A DNA stretch of 64,000 bases from NCBI RefSeq assembly GCF_000341085.1, contig NZ_ANBA01000011.1, positions 124,001-188,000 of the forward strand, in the 5' to 3' direction. A program made the translations under genes and the position numbers. How positions within the stretch are numbered: the stretch's first letter is position 1; every line of letters begins with the position of its first letter. Shown piece after piece: positions 44,027 through 52,172 of this stretch. A model generated the notes under the pieces. It was not told the origin of the DNA. It made no database searches and was given only the letters and a program-made list of their open reading frames with translations. Origin of the DNA: Nocardiopsis ganjiahuensis DSM 45031. Its GTDB lineage: Bacteria; Actinomycetota; Actinomycetes; Streptosporangiales; Streptosporangiaceae.

Positions 44027-45192
44027 TCAGGGTTTTCCATGTTTTCCGTCAGCCGGTGCCAGAGGAGCTCGGCCAGGTAGTCGATCTGTTCCTGCTGTTC
44101 GCCCGGCACCGGTTCCTGCCGTCCTGTCTCGGAGAGCAGGTAGACCGCGTTGAGCAGCTGGTCGAGGGCGAGCCTGTCCCCGTTCCTGCCCGCTTCGAGG
44201 AACCTGCCGACCAGCTCGCGTGTGCCGGTCGGCAGGTTCCCCCTGAAGTGCCCGGCGACCGCGGCCAGCAGTTCGGACTCCTCGGGCATGCCCATGCGCA
44301 CCGGGATGCAGCGCCGCAGGAAGGCCGGGGGCAGGTCCCGGTCGGTGTTGCAGGTCAGGACGATGATCGGGAACGCCGAGCAGAGGATCTCGCCGCCGTG
44401 GACCTCGACCCGTTCCCCCGGGTCGTCGGTGCCGACCTCGATCGACTCGGCCACGTTGGCCAGTCTGGCCAGTTCCGGGATCCGGTAGCCGCCGTTCTCG
44501 AACAGGTCTAGGAGGTCGCCGGACAGGTCGAAGTCGCCGAGGTCGAAATCGTCGACCAGCAGGACCCGGGGCAGCTTCCGGGGGAGGAAGGCGGTGCCCA
44601 GCGGGCCGAGGGTGAGGTAGCGGCCGATCGACTTCGCGCTGCTGCTCAGGTGCGCCTCGGTCTCCCCGCCGCCCTGGGTGGTCTCCGGGGCGAACCTGCG
44701 GTCGGGGAAGCCCGACAGCCTGTTCCGGGTGTTCTCCAGGTTGAGGTCGTGGATCTGGGTGAGGGGGTCGTAGGTGTAGAGGCCGTCCCCGACGGTGGCG
44801 CGGCTGGTCACGGACCAGCGCAGCAGCCGTCCCAGTTTCAGTTCGCGCGCGATCTGGTGGGCCAGGCTCGACTTCCCGATCCCGGGAGGGCCGACGAGCA
44901 GCAGGGGGCGCCGCAGGTGGATCGCGGCGTTCACCTTGTCCAGGAGCTCCCGGCGTCGGGGGCCGAGCGGGACCGCGAACCCCAGGGAGCGGGTCGGGCC
45001 GAGGTGGCGCTCACTGTCGACGTCCGGTGGCGGGGAGGTCGGCTCGGGGGTGCCGGAATAGGTGCGCCAAGGGGGCGGCGGGGGTAACTGGGCCGCCAGG
45101 TCGAGGTGGACGCGCGGTTGTCCGGTCCCATGGAAGATCCACCACCCCGGTATCTCCCGCGCGGAGTCGGTCGCCCCTGGTTCTGTGCTCAT
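44023..45192 (-). CDS. MoxR-like AAA+ ATPase
   Basis: 389 residues. N-terminal ~75 residues are Pro-rich; then AAA+ core with Walker A GPPGIGKSS (101-109), Walker B VLLVDDFD (210-217), sensor-1 region IVLTCNTDRDLPPAFLRRC with the probable Arg finger, and an alpha-helical lid. Walker B has DDFD where many have DE, as in MoxR-type chaperones of such systems. It would remodel or gate the vWA partner using ATP. Overlaps the fusion gene by 4 bp and follows the VMAP-like gene by 31 bp with ribosome site AAGGA. Confidence 0.88.
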   Translation of the reverse strand: MSTEPGATDSAREIPGWWIFHGTGQPRVHLDLAAQLPPPPPWRTYSGTPEPTSPPPDVDSERHLGPTRSLGFAVPLGPRRRELLDKVNAAIHLRRPLLLVGPPGIGKSSLAHQIARELKLGRLLRWSVTSRATVGDGLYTYDPLTQIHDLNLENTRNRLSGFPDRRFAPETTQGGGETEAHLSSSAKSIGRYLTLGPLGTAFLPRKLPRVLLVDDFDLGDFDLSGDLLDLFENGGYRIPELARLANVAESIEVGTDDPGERVEVHGGEILCSAFPIIVLTCNTDRDLPPAFLRRCIPVRMGMPEESELLAAVAGHFRGNLPTGTRELVGRFLEAGRNGDRLALDQLLNAVYLLSETGRQEPVPGEQQEQIDYLAELLWHRLTENMENPE

Positions 45193-45223
45193 GGAGTGTC
45201 CTTCGAACCGCGCCCAACGGCGG

Positions 45224-46867
45224 CTAGCGGATGCTGTCGGGGGATATCCGGAGGGTCTGCGGAGGACGGACGGGCAGGTCGTCGTGGAACATCAGGGCCA
45301 CCGCGAACCCGTCCTCGATGTGGACGCTGTCCTGGTCGGTGGCTTTTCCGGTCCGTGATCGGAGAAGGGTCGCGGGGAGCCCGTGCACCTGGTCCGCCGT
45401 CAACGTCACCTCTCCTTTCAGCCGCACCGGATCCAGCCAGTCATGAACCGAGCCGTTCTGCGTTCCGGAATGCCACACGAGAACCGGAACTCCACCATCA
45501 AGCGCATCGTGAACATGCCTCACGGGCTGTTCGAGCCCTCCGGGGACAGAAAGGCAGATAACGCGTTCATCGTCCCATCGTCTGTTGGGCAGTCTCTCAC
45601 TGATATCCCCTTTGTGGAAGAGATCAAGCACGCGCGCCTTCCCTTTCCTTTCGAGGGAACCCCAGCGTTTCCGAGCGTGCATCCACGCATTCCTGGCCGC
45701 GCCTGACCGGTGGTCCGCCACCTCCGCCGCCCGGTAGACCACCTCGGCCCTGGTACCCAGCCTCTCCCTGCCCAACGCCGCCTGGCTCTGCCAGAGCTCG
45801 ACCCGGAGGGCGCACATCTGGGACACCGAGGCGATCACCTCGACCCGGAGCGCGCGATGGTTCCTGGTGCGCACGTCCTCCGCGAGCTGACCGAGACGGT
45901 CTCCCAGTCTGGCCGCGACCTCGTCCCGGCTGACCCGGTCCACCCAGTGTTCGAGGAACTCCGGTTCCCCGCCGCTCTGCTGGCTGAGCACGGCCCAGCT
46001 CTCCAGTTCGACCTGCTCCCTGCGCGCACCGGGATTGACCCACACCACCAGCCGGGCCGGGGTGTCCACCAACTCCGGGTCGCCCCATATGAACTGCTGT
46101 GGACTGGTACTGCCCCAGTGCCTCAACAGACCGGCGCAGGGCAGCGCGGGCAGGAGCTTGGCGAGCTGCTTGCACAGCCCCCGCACCGGCGGCTCACCCT
46201 TCACAGCGGTGAACTGGGAGAGGCAGACCAGGGCCTCCCACGCGTTGCCCGGCTCGGGCAGGCGACCCGGTGCGGCGCTCCTGCTCCTCACCTTCCTGAA
46301 CGCGATCTGGACCATGTCCTCGCAGGCGACGGGGGTGAGCTGTCGGCGCACCTCGTCGAGGTCGGCCCCAGCGGCGTCGAAGAGCTGGGCGGAGAGTGTC
46401 TCGTTCTCCTCCTTCTCGACGAGGGGGCGTACCAGCCTCACCACCCTCTCCGCCTGCAGGGAACCGTCCTCCCACCGGTGGAGCCACCGGCTGAGGTCGA
46501 GGAAGGCGAAGCGCCGTACGCAGTGGTCGACGAGGCGCTCCGCGAAGACCATGAGGGAGCCCGTCGGCACACGCCTCTGCGCACTGGACGAGACGAGGTA
46601 GCTCAGCAGACTCGTCTGTCCCTGCTCCTCCGACAGGCGGCCGATCTCGCACAGGGCGTCCACGATCTGGGCGCGCAGGTCCGGAGGCAGCGTGTGGATC
46701 CCCGGCTCGCCGTGGACCGGTTCGCCGTGAACCGATTCGCCACGGGCCGGTTCATCGTGGGCCGGTTCGCCGCGGGTCGGTTCATCGTGGGCCGGGTCGC
46801 CGTGGACCGGTTCGCCACGGGCCGGTTCACTGAGGCCGACCTCGCTGAGGCCCGCTTCGCCGCTCAT
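45224..46867 (-). CDS. VMAP-like (vWA-MoxR-associated) protein with N-terminal effector-associated domain
   Basis: 547 residues. Residues 14-53 are eight pentapeptide repeats (E/D-P-x-R/H-G/D). Residues ~58-150 are a helical domain like the effector-associated domains (EAD) of bacterial conflict systems; it shares a pattern with the protease C-terminus (VFAERLV at 107-113, RPLV at 147-150). A long middle region follows. The C-terminal ~110 residues (ICLSVPGGL..., GVPVLVWHSG, LKGEVTL, ALMFHDDL) resemble the VMAP-C domain that couples vWA, MoxR and effector. The start overlaps the protease stop (ATGA). No enzymatic motif is visible; a scaffold role is inferred. Confidence 0.72.
   Translation of the reverse strand: MSGEAGLSEVGLSEPARGEPVHGDPAHDEPTRGEPAHDEPARGESVHGEPVHGEPGIHTLPPDLRAQIVDALCEIGRLSEEQGQTSLLSYLVSSSAQRRVPTGSLMVFAERLVDHCVRRFAFLDLSRWLHRWEDGSLQAERVVRLVRPLVEKEENETLSAQLFDAAGADLDEVRRQLTPVACEDMVQIAFRKVRSRSAAPGRLPEPGNAWEALVCLSQFTAVKGEPPVRGLCKQLAKLLPALPCAGLLRHWGSTSPQQFIWGDPELVDTPARLVVWVNPGARREQVELESWAVLSQQSGGEPEFLEHWVDRVSRDEVAARLGDRLGQLAEDVRTRNHRALRVEVIASVSQMCALRVELWQSQAALGRERLGTRAEVVYRAAEVADHRSGAARNAWMHARKRWGSLERKGKARVLDLFHKGDISERLPNRRWDDERVICLSVPGGLEQPVRHVHDALDGGVPVLVWHSGTQNGSVHDWLDPVRLKGEVTLTADQVHGLPATLLRSRTGKATDQDSVHIEDGFAVALMFHDDLPVRPPQTLRISPDSIR
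46709..46828 (-). repeat. Eight tandem 15-bp in-frame repeats
   Basis: 120 bp coding eight pentapeptides: EPARG, EPVHG, DPAHD, EPTRG, EPAHD, EPARG, ESVHG, EPVHG. Units are diverged but aligned, all multiples of 3, so copy-number change would alter a charged linker without breaking the frame. Confidence 0.85.
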
Positions 46868-47802
46868 GCGTCCTCTCCCAGCAGGGGGCGGGCCGTCGCC
46901 CAGACCTCGCGCATGGCGGCGGTGCCCTCCTCCCGCTGGTCGAGCTGCTCCAGGACCCGGCGCAGGACGCCGAAGTTCCGGTGGGCGATGGACACCAGGT
47001 GCTCGGCGTAGACGTGGGCCGACTGGTCGAGCCTGATCCGCCTCCGGAGGCGGACCTCGAGCGCCTGGTGGAAGAGTTGGCGCGTCTCAGGCAGGGCGAC
47101 GGTGTCCAGCTCCGCCACGGCCAGTGCCAGCTCACGGATCTGATCGGCCTGGGCCGCCGGGTCAGGCAGCGGTTCGGGCACGGGTCCGGGCACCTCTGCC
47201 AGCGGCTCCCACGCCTCCTGGATCTCTTCGGTGGGGATCATCCAACCGATCCTCCCGTCGGCGGAGGCCTCGCAGACGATGCCCAGGACCTCGCCGCTGT
47301 GGTCCTCGATCACCCCTGCCCCGCTGAACCCGCGCTGGAGGTGGAGCGCGTTGTCGGGCGCGACGTCGAACTGGCAGTACTCGCTCCTGCTCCCGCCGAA
47401 GCGACGCAGACGGGCGGTGACCCACTGGCCGTGCTCGACACCGGGGAAGCCCACGATGCTCAACCACTCGCCCCGGCGACGGAAGGACCCCACCGGAGTG
47501 AGTGCGGCCGGGGCGACGCCGGGTGCGGGCTCGAGGCGCAGGACCGCCAGGTCCCAGGGCGCGTGGTCCTTCCACCACCAGCCGTCCTCCACCACGGTTC
47601 CGGTCAGGACCGGCTCCGTCAGGCCCGGGCGGCGCACGTAGACGGAACTGCCGGGGCCGGGGTCGGACCCTCCACGGGCGAGGACCGCGTTGTAGACGAC
47701 GTGTGCGCAGGTGATCGCGTGGTTCGGGGACACGAGCACCGCGGCCCCGCGCAGCTGCTGTCCGTCCCCGTCGACCACCTTCAACTGCCAGTCTGTGGAC
47801 AC
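46864..47802 (-). CDS. Trypsin-like serine protease with C-terminal effector-associated domain
   Basis: 312 residues from GTG 47802, chosen for GGGAG 6 nt upstream; the frame is open to 47871. No signal peptide, so cytoplasmic. Catalytic triad His34 (AITCAHVV), Asp84 (PWDLAVLRL) and Ser160 (GFSGAGV) is complete. After a Pro-rich linker (205-216) the last ~90 residues are helical and match the VMAP N-terminal domain in pattern (VYAEHLV at 264-270, RPLL at 305-308). In known conflict systems such proteases are effectors that cleave targets when the switch is triggered. First gene of the four-gene operon; its promoter must lie in 47803-48000. Confidence 0.9.
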   Translation of the reverse strand: MSTDWQLKVVDGDGQQLRGAAVLVSPNHAITCAHVVYNAVLARGGSDPGPGSSVYVRRPGLTEPVLTGTVVEDGWWWKDHAPWDLAVLRLEPAPGVAPAALTPVGSFRRRGEWLSIVGFPGVEHGQWVTARLRRFGGSRSEYCQFDVAPDNALHLQRGFSGAGVIEDHSGEVLGIVCEASADGRIGWMIPTEEIQEAWEPLAEVPGPVPEPLPDPAAQADQIRELALAVAELDTVALPETRQLFHQALEVRLRRRIRLDQSAHVYAEHLVSIAHRNFGVLRRVLEQLDQREEGTAAMREVWATARPLLGEDA

Positions 47803-48550
47803 AGTGCTCCCGTTCGGTACGGGGGCCGGAACGGGGGGACGGTCCCGACTCAAACACAGCCCCACTGACAACGTGACTGTTCGTTATTCCCCACATACTA
47901 CCGACCACAATCCGAACACCGCGATCGATAGAACTCACTCTTACCGAAACAGAAAGGGCATCCTCATCCGATGCGAATCGATCGGACACCCCTTCACCTT
48001 TCTGGCCTCTAAAGCCTCACGAATAAACAAACGAAACAACAGCCCCGCAGAAAGCACGAACGGCTGCCCGACATCCTTCATGGGCGGCCGCGTCAGCGAT
48101 GCGAGTCCACTCCAAACCAACGTTCGGGGCCCGGACCAGGCCGGACGCCGAGTCGGCTCGGATGCCGGCCCGAACCGTGTTGCGCCGGCGGGCCGAGGCC
48201 GTGCGATGATCATGTCCCGTGGATCGGGGGATCTGGCAGACGCCCAGTGGGCGGCGCCGGAATCGTTGCCTCCGAAGGGCGTCGAGCCCGGACGGTCCCC
48301 AGCGCGCACCGAGCGCCAGCTGATCTCCCGGGACCTCCCCGTGGGCTCCACCACCACCCCAACCCACCGACACTCGGCCGGCGCACCCCTCCAGATCGTG
48401 GTTCTGGCGCCGACCGTCACCCGGGGCGCGCGGGAACGCGCGGTACCCGTCGGAACCGTCGATGTCCAGTTGCACCATGACGTCGGTGACGCGGCCGCTG
48501 CAGAGCCGCGCCGCACCGGCGCGAAGGTCGGCTTTGAGGAGCTACCGAAG
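47803..48550. other. 748-bp intergenic region between protease operon and kinase gene
   Basis: The first ~260 bp (to about 48060) are AT-richer than the genome and probably hold the divergent promoter of the protease operon; TAGTAT on the minus strand near 47895-47905 is a possible -10, without a good -35. The rest is GC-rich and holds a transposase remnant (48212-48326) and no intact gene. Confidence 0.6.
48212..48326 (+). pseudogene. IS5-family transposase N-terminal remnant
   Basis: The frame from ATG 48212 reads MSRGSGDLADAQWAAPESLP then PKGVEPGRSPARTERQLI. This matches, from memory, the N-terminus of actinobacterial IS5-family (DUF4096) transposases, which read like DLTDAQWxxLEPLLPKGxKPGRPPxWTxRQLIDGI. 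After about 38 codons similarity stops, and no DDE domain follows. It is a decayed fragment and marks past transposition next to the conflict operon. Confidence 0.55.
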
Positions 48551-49255
48551 ATGTTCCAGGGTCTGGTGCGGTACGTGCCCGCGGCGAAGGGGTCGGCGGT
48601 GCGCGGAGCGGTCTACCCTCGGCGGTCCCTGGTCCTGGTCACCGGGGTGCCCGGGGCTGGGAAGAGCACCCTGCTGCGGCGGCTGTTCGGTCTCGACGGG
48701 GACGAGAGACGGCCCGTGCTCACCGCAGACGGTGTGCGGGTGATCGACTCGCTGCAGTCGCGGTACCAGCTGGGGTCGCTGCTCGGCCGGGTCCCCTACC
48801 CGCTGTGGCGCTGGGTGGTGCACGTACTGCACCTGGCCCAGGTGGCCGCGGCGCTGCGGGGCGGCCCGGTGGTGGTGCACGAGTGCGGGACCCGGCGCCC
48901 GGTCCGCGTGCTGCTCTCCGTGCTCTGCCGACTCCGCCGGTACGAGGTGCATGTGCTGATGATCGACGCCACCCCGCAGGAGGCCCGGAGCGGGCAGGAG
49001 GCCCGGGGGCGGCGGGTGACCGAGCGCAGCCACCGGATGCACTCACTGCGCTGGCGGCGGTTGCGCGCGGCCACCCTGCACGGGCCGGCGGCGTTCGCGC
49101 CGGGCGCGCGCAGTCTGCTCGCACTGGACCGGCGCCGGGCGAGGGAGCTGGCCTGGATCCGGTTCGGACCCTGCGCGGACACCCGTGGCCCCCTGCACAC
49201 CGCGGCGGGGGCGCCCTCTGCCCAGGTTGAACCCGTGATGTCCGACACCTCGTGA
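48551..49255 (+). CDS. P-loop NTPase / small kinase-like AAA protein
   Basis: 234 residues from ATG 48551, with GAGGAG 9 nt upstream; the frame is open far upstream but that part is intergenic. Walker A GVPGAGKST is at 32-40, preceded by YPRRSLVLVT. VVVHECGTR is a likely Walker B/catalytic strand, and HVLMIDATPQEARSGQEARGRRV resembles the nucleotide-monophosphate-kinase or zeta-toxin-like lid with several Arg. Probably phosphorylates a small molecule or nucleic acid-related substrate; not recognised beyond the P-loop kinase fold. Divergent from the protease operon. Confidence 0.75.
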   Translation: MFQGLVRYVPAAKGSAVRGAVYPRRSLVLVTGVPGAGKSTLLRRLFGLDGDERRPVLTADGVRVIDSLQSRYQLGSLLGRVPYPLWRWVVHVLHLAQVAAALRGGPVVVHECGTRRPVRVLLSVLCRLRRYEVHVLMIDATPQEARSGQEARGRRVTERSHRMHSLRWRRLRAATLHGPAAFAPGARSLLALDRRRARELAWIRFGPCADTRGPLHTAAGAPSAQVEPVMSDTS

Positions 49256-49461
49256 AACCGGCTGGTCACGACGGCACTCCGCCCCCGTGGGGCACGGGCG
49301 AGGGTGCGGGTCGACGCCTCAGGGGCAGCGGCGACGAGAACAGGTGCGGATACGGGCGGTCGCGACCCGCCAGGACCAGCGGGCCGCGACCTTGGACGGG
49401 ACCGTCCAGGCGGCCTCGATCCGGATCCGGCTCTACGGCCCGACCCGTTCGGGAACAGTGC

Positions 49462-49902
49462 CTAGGCGGGCACGGACTCCGCGGTTCCCCGCTCCCCGCG
49501 GACGCGGCCCCAGGGCATCAGGCGGTCCACCGCGTAGCGTCCGCCGGAGAAGCCGAGGGCGAGCGCGGCGGCACCGAGGACCAGGGGCAGCTCGAAGCCG
49601 CCGACCAGGGGGTCGCCGACATGGGCGAAGGCGTACGCACCGCCCATCATGAGGGCGAGGGCCACGCCCGCGACCGGCAGGGCGAAGCCGACGACGAGCG
49701 CGACACCCGCACCCACCTCGGCGGCCACCGCCAGGAGGGCGGCGAACTGCGGGAAGGGGACGCCCATCGCCCCGAAACCCCCGGCGGTGCCGGCGAGGTC
49801 GGCCGCCTTCGGCAGCCCGTGGGCGAGGAAGACGACGCCGACGACGATCCTGGCCAGCAGGGCGGTCGTGTCACTGATCCTGAGTCTGAGCGTTTCGGTC
49901 AT
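49462..49902 (-). CDS. DoxX family membrane protein
   Basis: 146 residues from ATG 49902 (AGGAACC upstream). Four membrane segments; N-terminal LLARIVVGVVFLAHGLPKAAD and the second-helix pattern are typical DoxX. Function of the family is poorly defined, often tied to redox or thiol/disulfide stress. A MarR gene lies 196 bp upstream on the same strand, with a related palindrome in front of both genes, so MarR probably controls it. A longer open frame upstream is not supported. Confidence 0.9.
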   Translation of the reverse strand: MTETLRLRISDTTALLARIVVGVVFLAHGLPKAADLAGTAGGFGAMGVPFPQFAALLAVAAEVGAGVALVVGFALPVAGVALALMMGGAYAFAHVGDPLVGGFELPLVLGAAALALGFSGGRYAVDRLMPWGRVRGERGTAESVPA

Positions 49903-49970
49903 GGTGGTTCCTGTTCTGTGAGCGGGTATCCCGGAGTCAGGCGGATCCCGTCGACGTGCGGTTCCAACAC

Positions 49971-49982
49971 TTGAGATCGCAA
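49971..49982. promoter_or_regulatory. Probable MarR operator before doxX
   Basis: TTGAGATCGCAA shares TTGAG-N4-CAA with the site before marR (50628-50639). It lies about 70 bp upstream of the DoxX start in an AT-richer stretch. Confidence 0.45.
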
Positions 49983-50098
49983 CCTTTTCCCGAGAAACAA
50001 GATGGTAGTACGTATCCGCCCGAACACATAGCGTGCATGTCACAGAGTTGGAAAAGGTCCACCATCCGCCCTGGTCAGGGCCGATAACAGAACACGGT

Positions 50099-50605
50099 TC
50101 AGTCCTGGGAGCCGATCCCGTCCGGGTCCGGGTACCTGGGCTCCTCGCCCTGGGGGTCGAGCACGGACAGCATGGACTCGGAGATCTCGCGCAGCTGCGC
50201 CACCTGTTCACGGCTGAGCGTGTCGAACAGGACCCGCCGGACCTCGTGCACGTGGCCCGGGGCGGCCGCCTCCAGGACCTTCAGCCCCGCCGGGGTGAGT
50301 TCGACGATCGTGGTGCGCCGGTCTCCCGGCCGCTTGAAGCGGCGGATCATCCCCTCGCCCTCCAGTCGCGCCGCCGCGTGCGAGAGCCTGCTCGGCGAGG
50401 AGCGCAGCAGGCGGGCCAGCGCGGTCATCGTCAGCTCCCGCTTCGGAGCCTCGGACAGCATCGCCAGGATCTGGTAGTACGCGTGCGGCAGCCCGGAGTC
50501 ATGCCTGAGCTGACGGTCCAGCGCCCCGTCGAGCAGGTTGACAGCCATGAGAAAGGCACGCCAGGCCTGCTGCTCGCCGTCGTCGAGCCAGCGTGTCTCG
50601 GCCAT
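50099..50605 (-). CDS. MarR family transcriptional regulator
   Basis: 168 residues. Winged helix with ELTMTALARLLRSSPSRLSHAAARLEGEGMIRR and wing GDRRTTIVELTPAGLKVLEAA. One dimerisation helix at each end. A perfect TTGA-GCGT-TCAA palindrome lies 22 bp before its start. It probably represses itself and the DoxX gene and responds to oxidants or phenolic compounds; ligand unknown. One cysteine is not obvious, so ligand binding rather than thiol sensing is likelier. Confidence 0.93.
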   Translation of the reverse strand: MAETRWLDDGEQQAWRAFLMAVNLLDGALDRQLRHDSGLPHAYYQILAMLSEAPKRELTMTALARLLRSSPSRLSHAAARLEGEGMIRRFKRPGDRRTTIVELTPAGLKVLEAAAPGHVHEVRRVLFDTLSREQVAQLREISESMLSVLDPQGEEPRYPDPDGIGSQD

Positions 50606-50627
50606 CTGACCAGAGCCCCCGAAATAC

Positions 50628-50639
50628 TTGAGCGTTCAA
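50628..50639. promoter_or_regulatory. Probable MarR autoregulatory operator
   Basis: TTGA-GCGT-TCAA, a 12-bp inverted repeat in an AT-rich island directly upstream of marR, followed by a second possible half TTCAATTGTAT. Confidence 0.6.
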
Positions 50640-50980
50640 TTGTATGGCTCCGTGGGAAGGAGCACCCCCTGGCCGTCGCCCCCGTGCGGACCCGACGGCC
50701 GATCGACTGGTCTGGTGGCCCTCTCCCCCCGACGAGGGCCCCGGTGGACTCCGCGCGCCGACAAGGACACACCGCCGGGCACCGGCGCCACCCACCCCGC
50801 TGACCTAAGGATTCCAGGGTTTCCCGCAACGCTACTACGACGTGCCCCGCACCGCCCCCGAAGCTCCCCCGCCCGCCGGACGGGGCCGGGCGCCCACCAC
50901 TGGTCCAGTCGTTCCGGTCCGACCGGGCACCCGGGTTCCGGGCCCATGAACACCGGAAACCCGCCGAAAGGGCTACCGGA
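50640..50980. other. Intergenic region with no recognised feature
   Basis: About 340 bp of GC-rich DNA between marR and the NADAR gene. An imperfect inverted pair (CGGGTTCCGG near 50931 and CCGGAAACCCG near 50954) is the only structure seen. It should hold the promoter of the NADAR gene, but I cannot place it. Confidence 0.5.
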
Positions 50981-51580
50981 ATGTCGTGGGGTTCTGGGAA
51001 ACTCCCGTCCATGACAGGCACACGCACCCCTGCCGACGCGAGGACCGTGGAGGATCTGCTCCGGATCGACGGACGGATCAAGTACCTGCACTTCTGGGGG
51101 CACCAGCCACCGCCCGGCGGAGTGTCGGCGAGCTGCCTGTCCCAGTGGTGGGCGGCCGACTTCACCGTGGACGGGGTCACCTACCCCACCGCCGAGCACT
51201 TCATGATGGCCGGAAAGGCGCGACTGTTCGGCGACACCGAGGCAGCCGAACGGATCGTCGCGGCGGGCCACCCGCGCGACGCCAAGACGATCGGCCGCGA
51301 GGTCCGCGGCTTCGACCAGGAGGTCTGGGAGCGGGAGCGCTTCGAGATCGTCGTCCGGGGCAACGTCGCCAAGTTCGGCCAGAACGAGGACCTGCGTGCC
51401 TTCCTGCTCGACACCGGACAGCGCGTCCTGGTCGAGGCCAGCCCCCGTGACCGGGTGTGGGGGATCGGAATGGGCAAGGAGAACGAGAAGGCCGAGCACC
51501 CCCGTTTCTGGCGGGGGCGCAACCTGCTCGGCTTCGCCCTGATGGAGGTCAGGTCCAGGCTCTCCGCGCAGACCGGCTGA
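50981..51580 (+). CDS. NADAR family protein (YbiA-like)
   Basis: 199 residues from ATG 50981 (AAAGGG upstream); ATG at 51011 would give 189 residues and is also possible. Conserved NADAR blocks: LHFWGHQ, LSQWWAADFTVDGVTYPTAEHFMMAGKARLFGD split over positions 60-95, and the C-terminal ENEKAEHPRFWRGRNLLGFALMEVR with GIG. NADAR enzymes act on N-glycosides, such as damaged riboflavin intermediates or ADP-ribose adducts. It stands alone here. Confidence 0.92.
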   Translation: MSWGSGKLPSMTGTRTPADARTVEDLLRIDGRIKYLHFWGHQPPPGGVSASCLSQWWAADFTVDGVTYPTAEHFMMAGKARLFGDTEAAERIVAAGHPRDAKTIGREVRGFDQEVWERERFEIVVRGNVAKFGQNEDLRAFLLDTGQRVLVEASPRDRVWGIGMGKENEKAEHPRFWRGRNLLGFALMEVRSRLSAQTG

Positions 51581-51869
51581 GGGAGGCCCGCCGACGGCGT
51601 GCGGGACCCGTTCTCCCCGATTTCACTTCGGATTCCCCTGTTCACCCTGCGTCGCCATCACTGCGGGAGTAGAGTCCGAACACGCGGACAGCACGGTGCC
51701 CGGGCACCCGCGCCTGTTTCCCGCCTTCGCCTGGCGCTCTCGCCATCGAACCCGCGGCCCGACCCCGAGGTCCCGCCGTGCCTGGGAGACAGATCCTCCA
51801 GCTTCGCCGAACGCGCGAGTTCCGGACTCCACCGTCCTCTCTTTCCAGGACGACACTCAGGGGATTCCC

Positions 51870-52112
51870 ATGGCCTACTACCGCATTCAGCTGCACGACG
51901 GCACTTCCCGCACCCTCCAGGCGGTGCGGATGCGCACCGACGCGAGCAGCCTCTACCTGGAGGAGCGCGCCGCCGGAGACTGGCGCGAGGTGTTCAGCAA
52001 CCCGATCGACGACGTCGAGCGCGTCCAGCGCCGGTTCACCGAGAACGACGGCACCTGGACCTGGCTCCAGGAGCGGCTGCCCGCCCCGGTCGGCGGGGTC
52101 CGCGCCTGGTGA
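51870..52112 (+). CDS. Small conserved-looking hypothetical protein
   Basis: 80 residues from ATG 51870 (AGGGG upstream). Begins MAYYRIQLHDGTSRTLQAVRMR and is mixed charged with many Glu, Arg and Trp; predicted alpha/beta, no signal peptide or membrane segment. Not recognised. The 289-bp stretch before it includes a TAGAGT (near 51671) as a possible -10. Third-position GC and a clean start support a real gene. Confidence 0.6.
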   Translation: MAYYRIQLHDGTSRTLQAVRMRTDASSLYLEERAAGDWREVFSNPIDDVERVQRRFTENDGTWTWLQERLPAPVGGVRAW

Positions 52113-52172
52113 ACCCGGCGGCGCGGGACACAGCGGTCCCGCGCCTCCGGCCCTCCGAGGCCGAACCGGGGT

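Noticed and set aside
47711..48550. N-terminal extension of the P-loop kinase to 514 residues
   Set aside because: The frame is open, but this part covers AT-rich intergenic DNA and a transposase remnant; a good ribosome site precedes ATG 48551.
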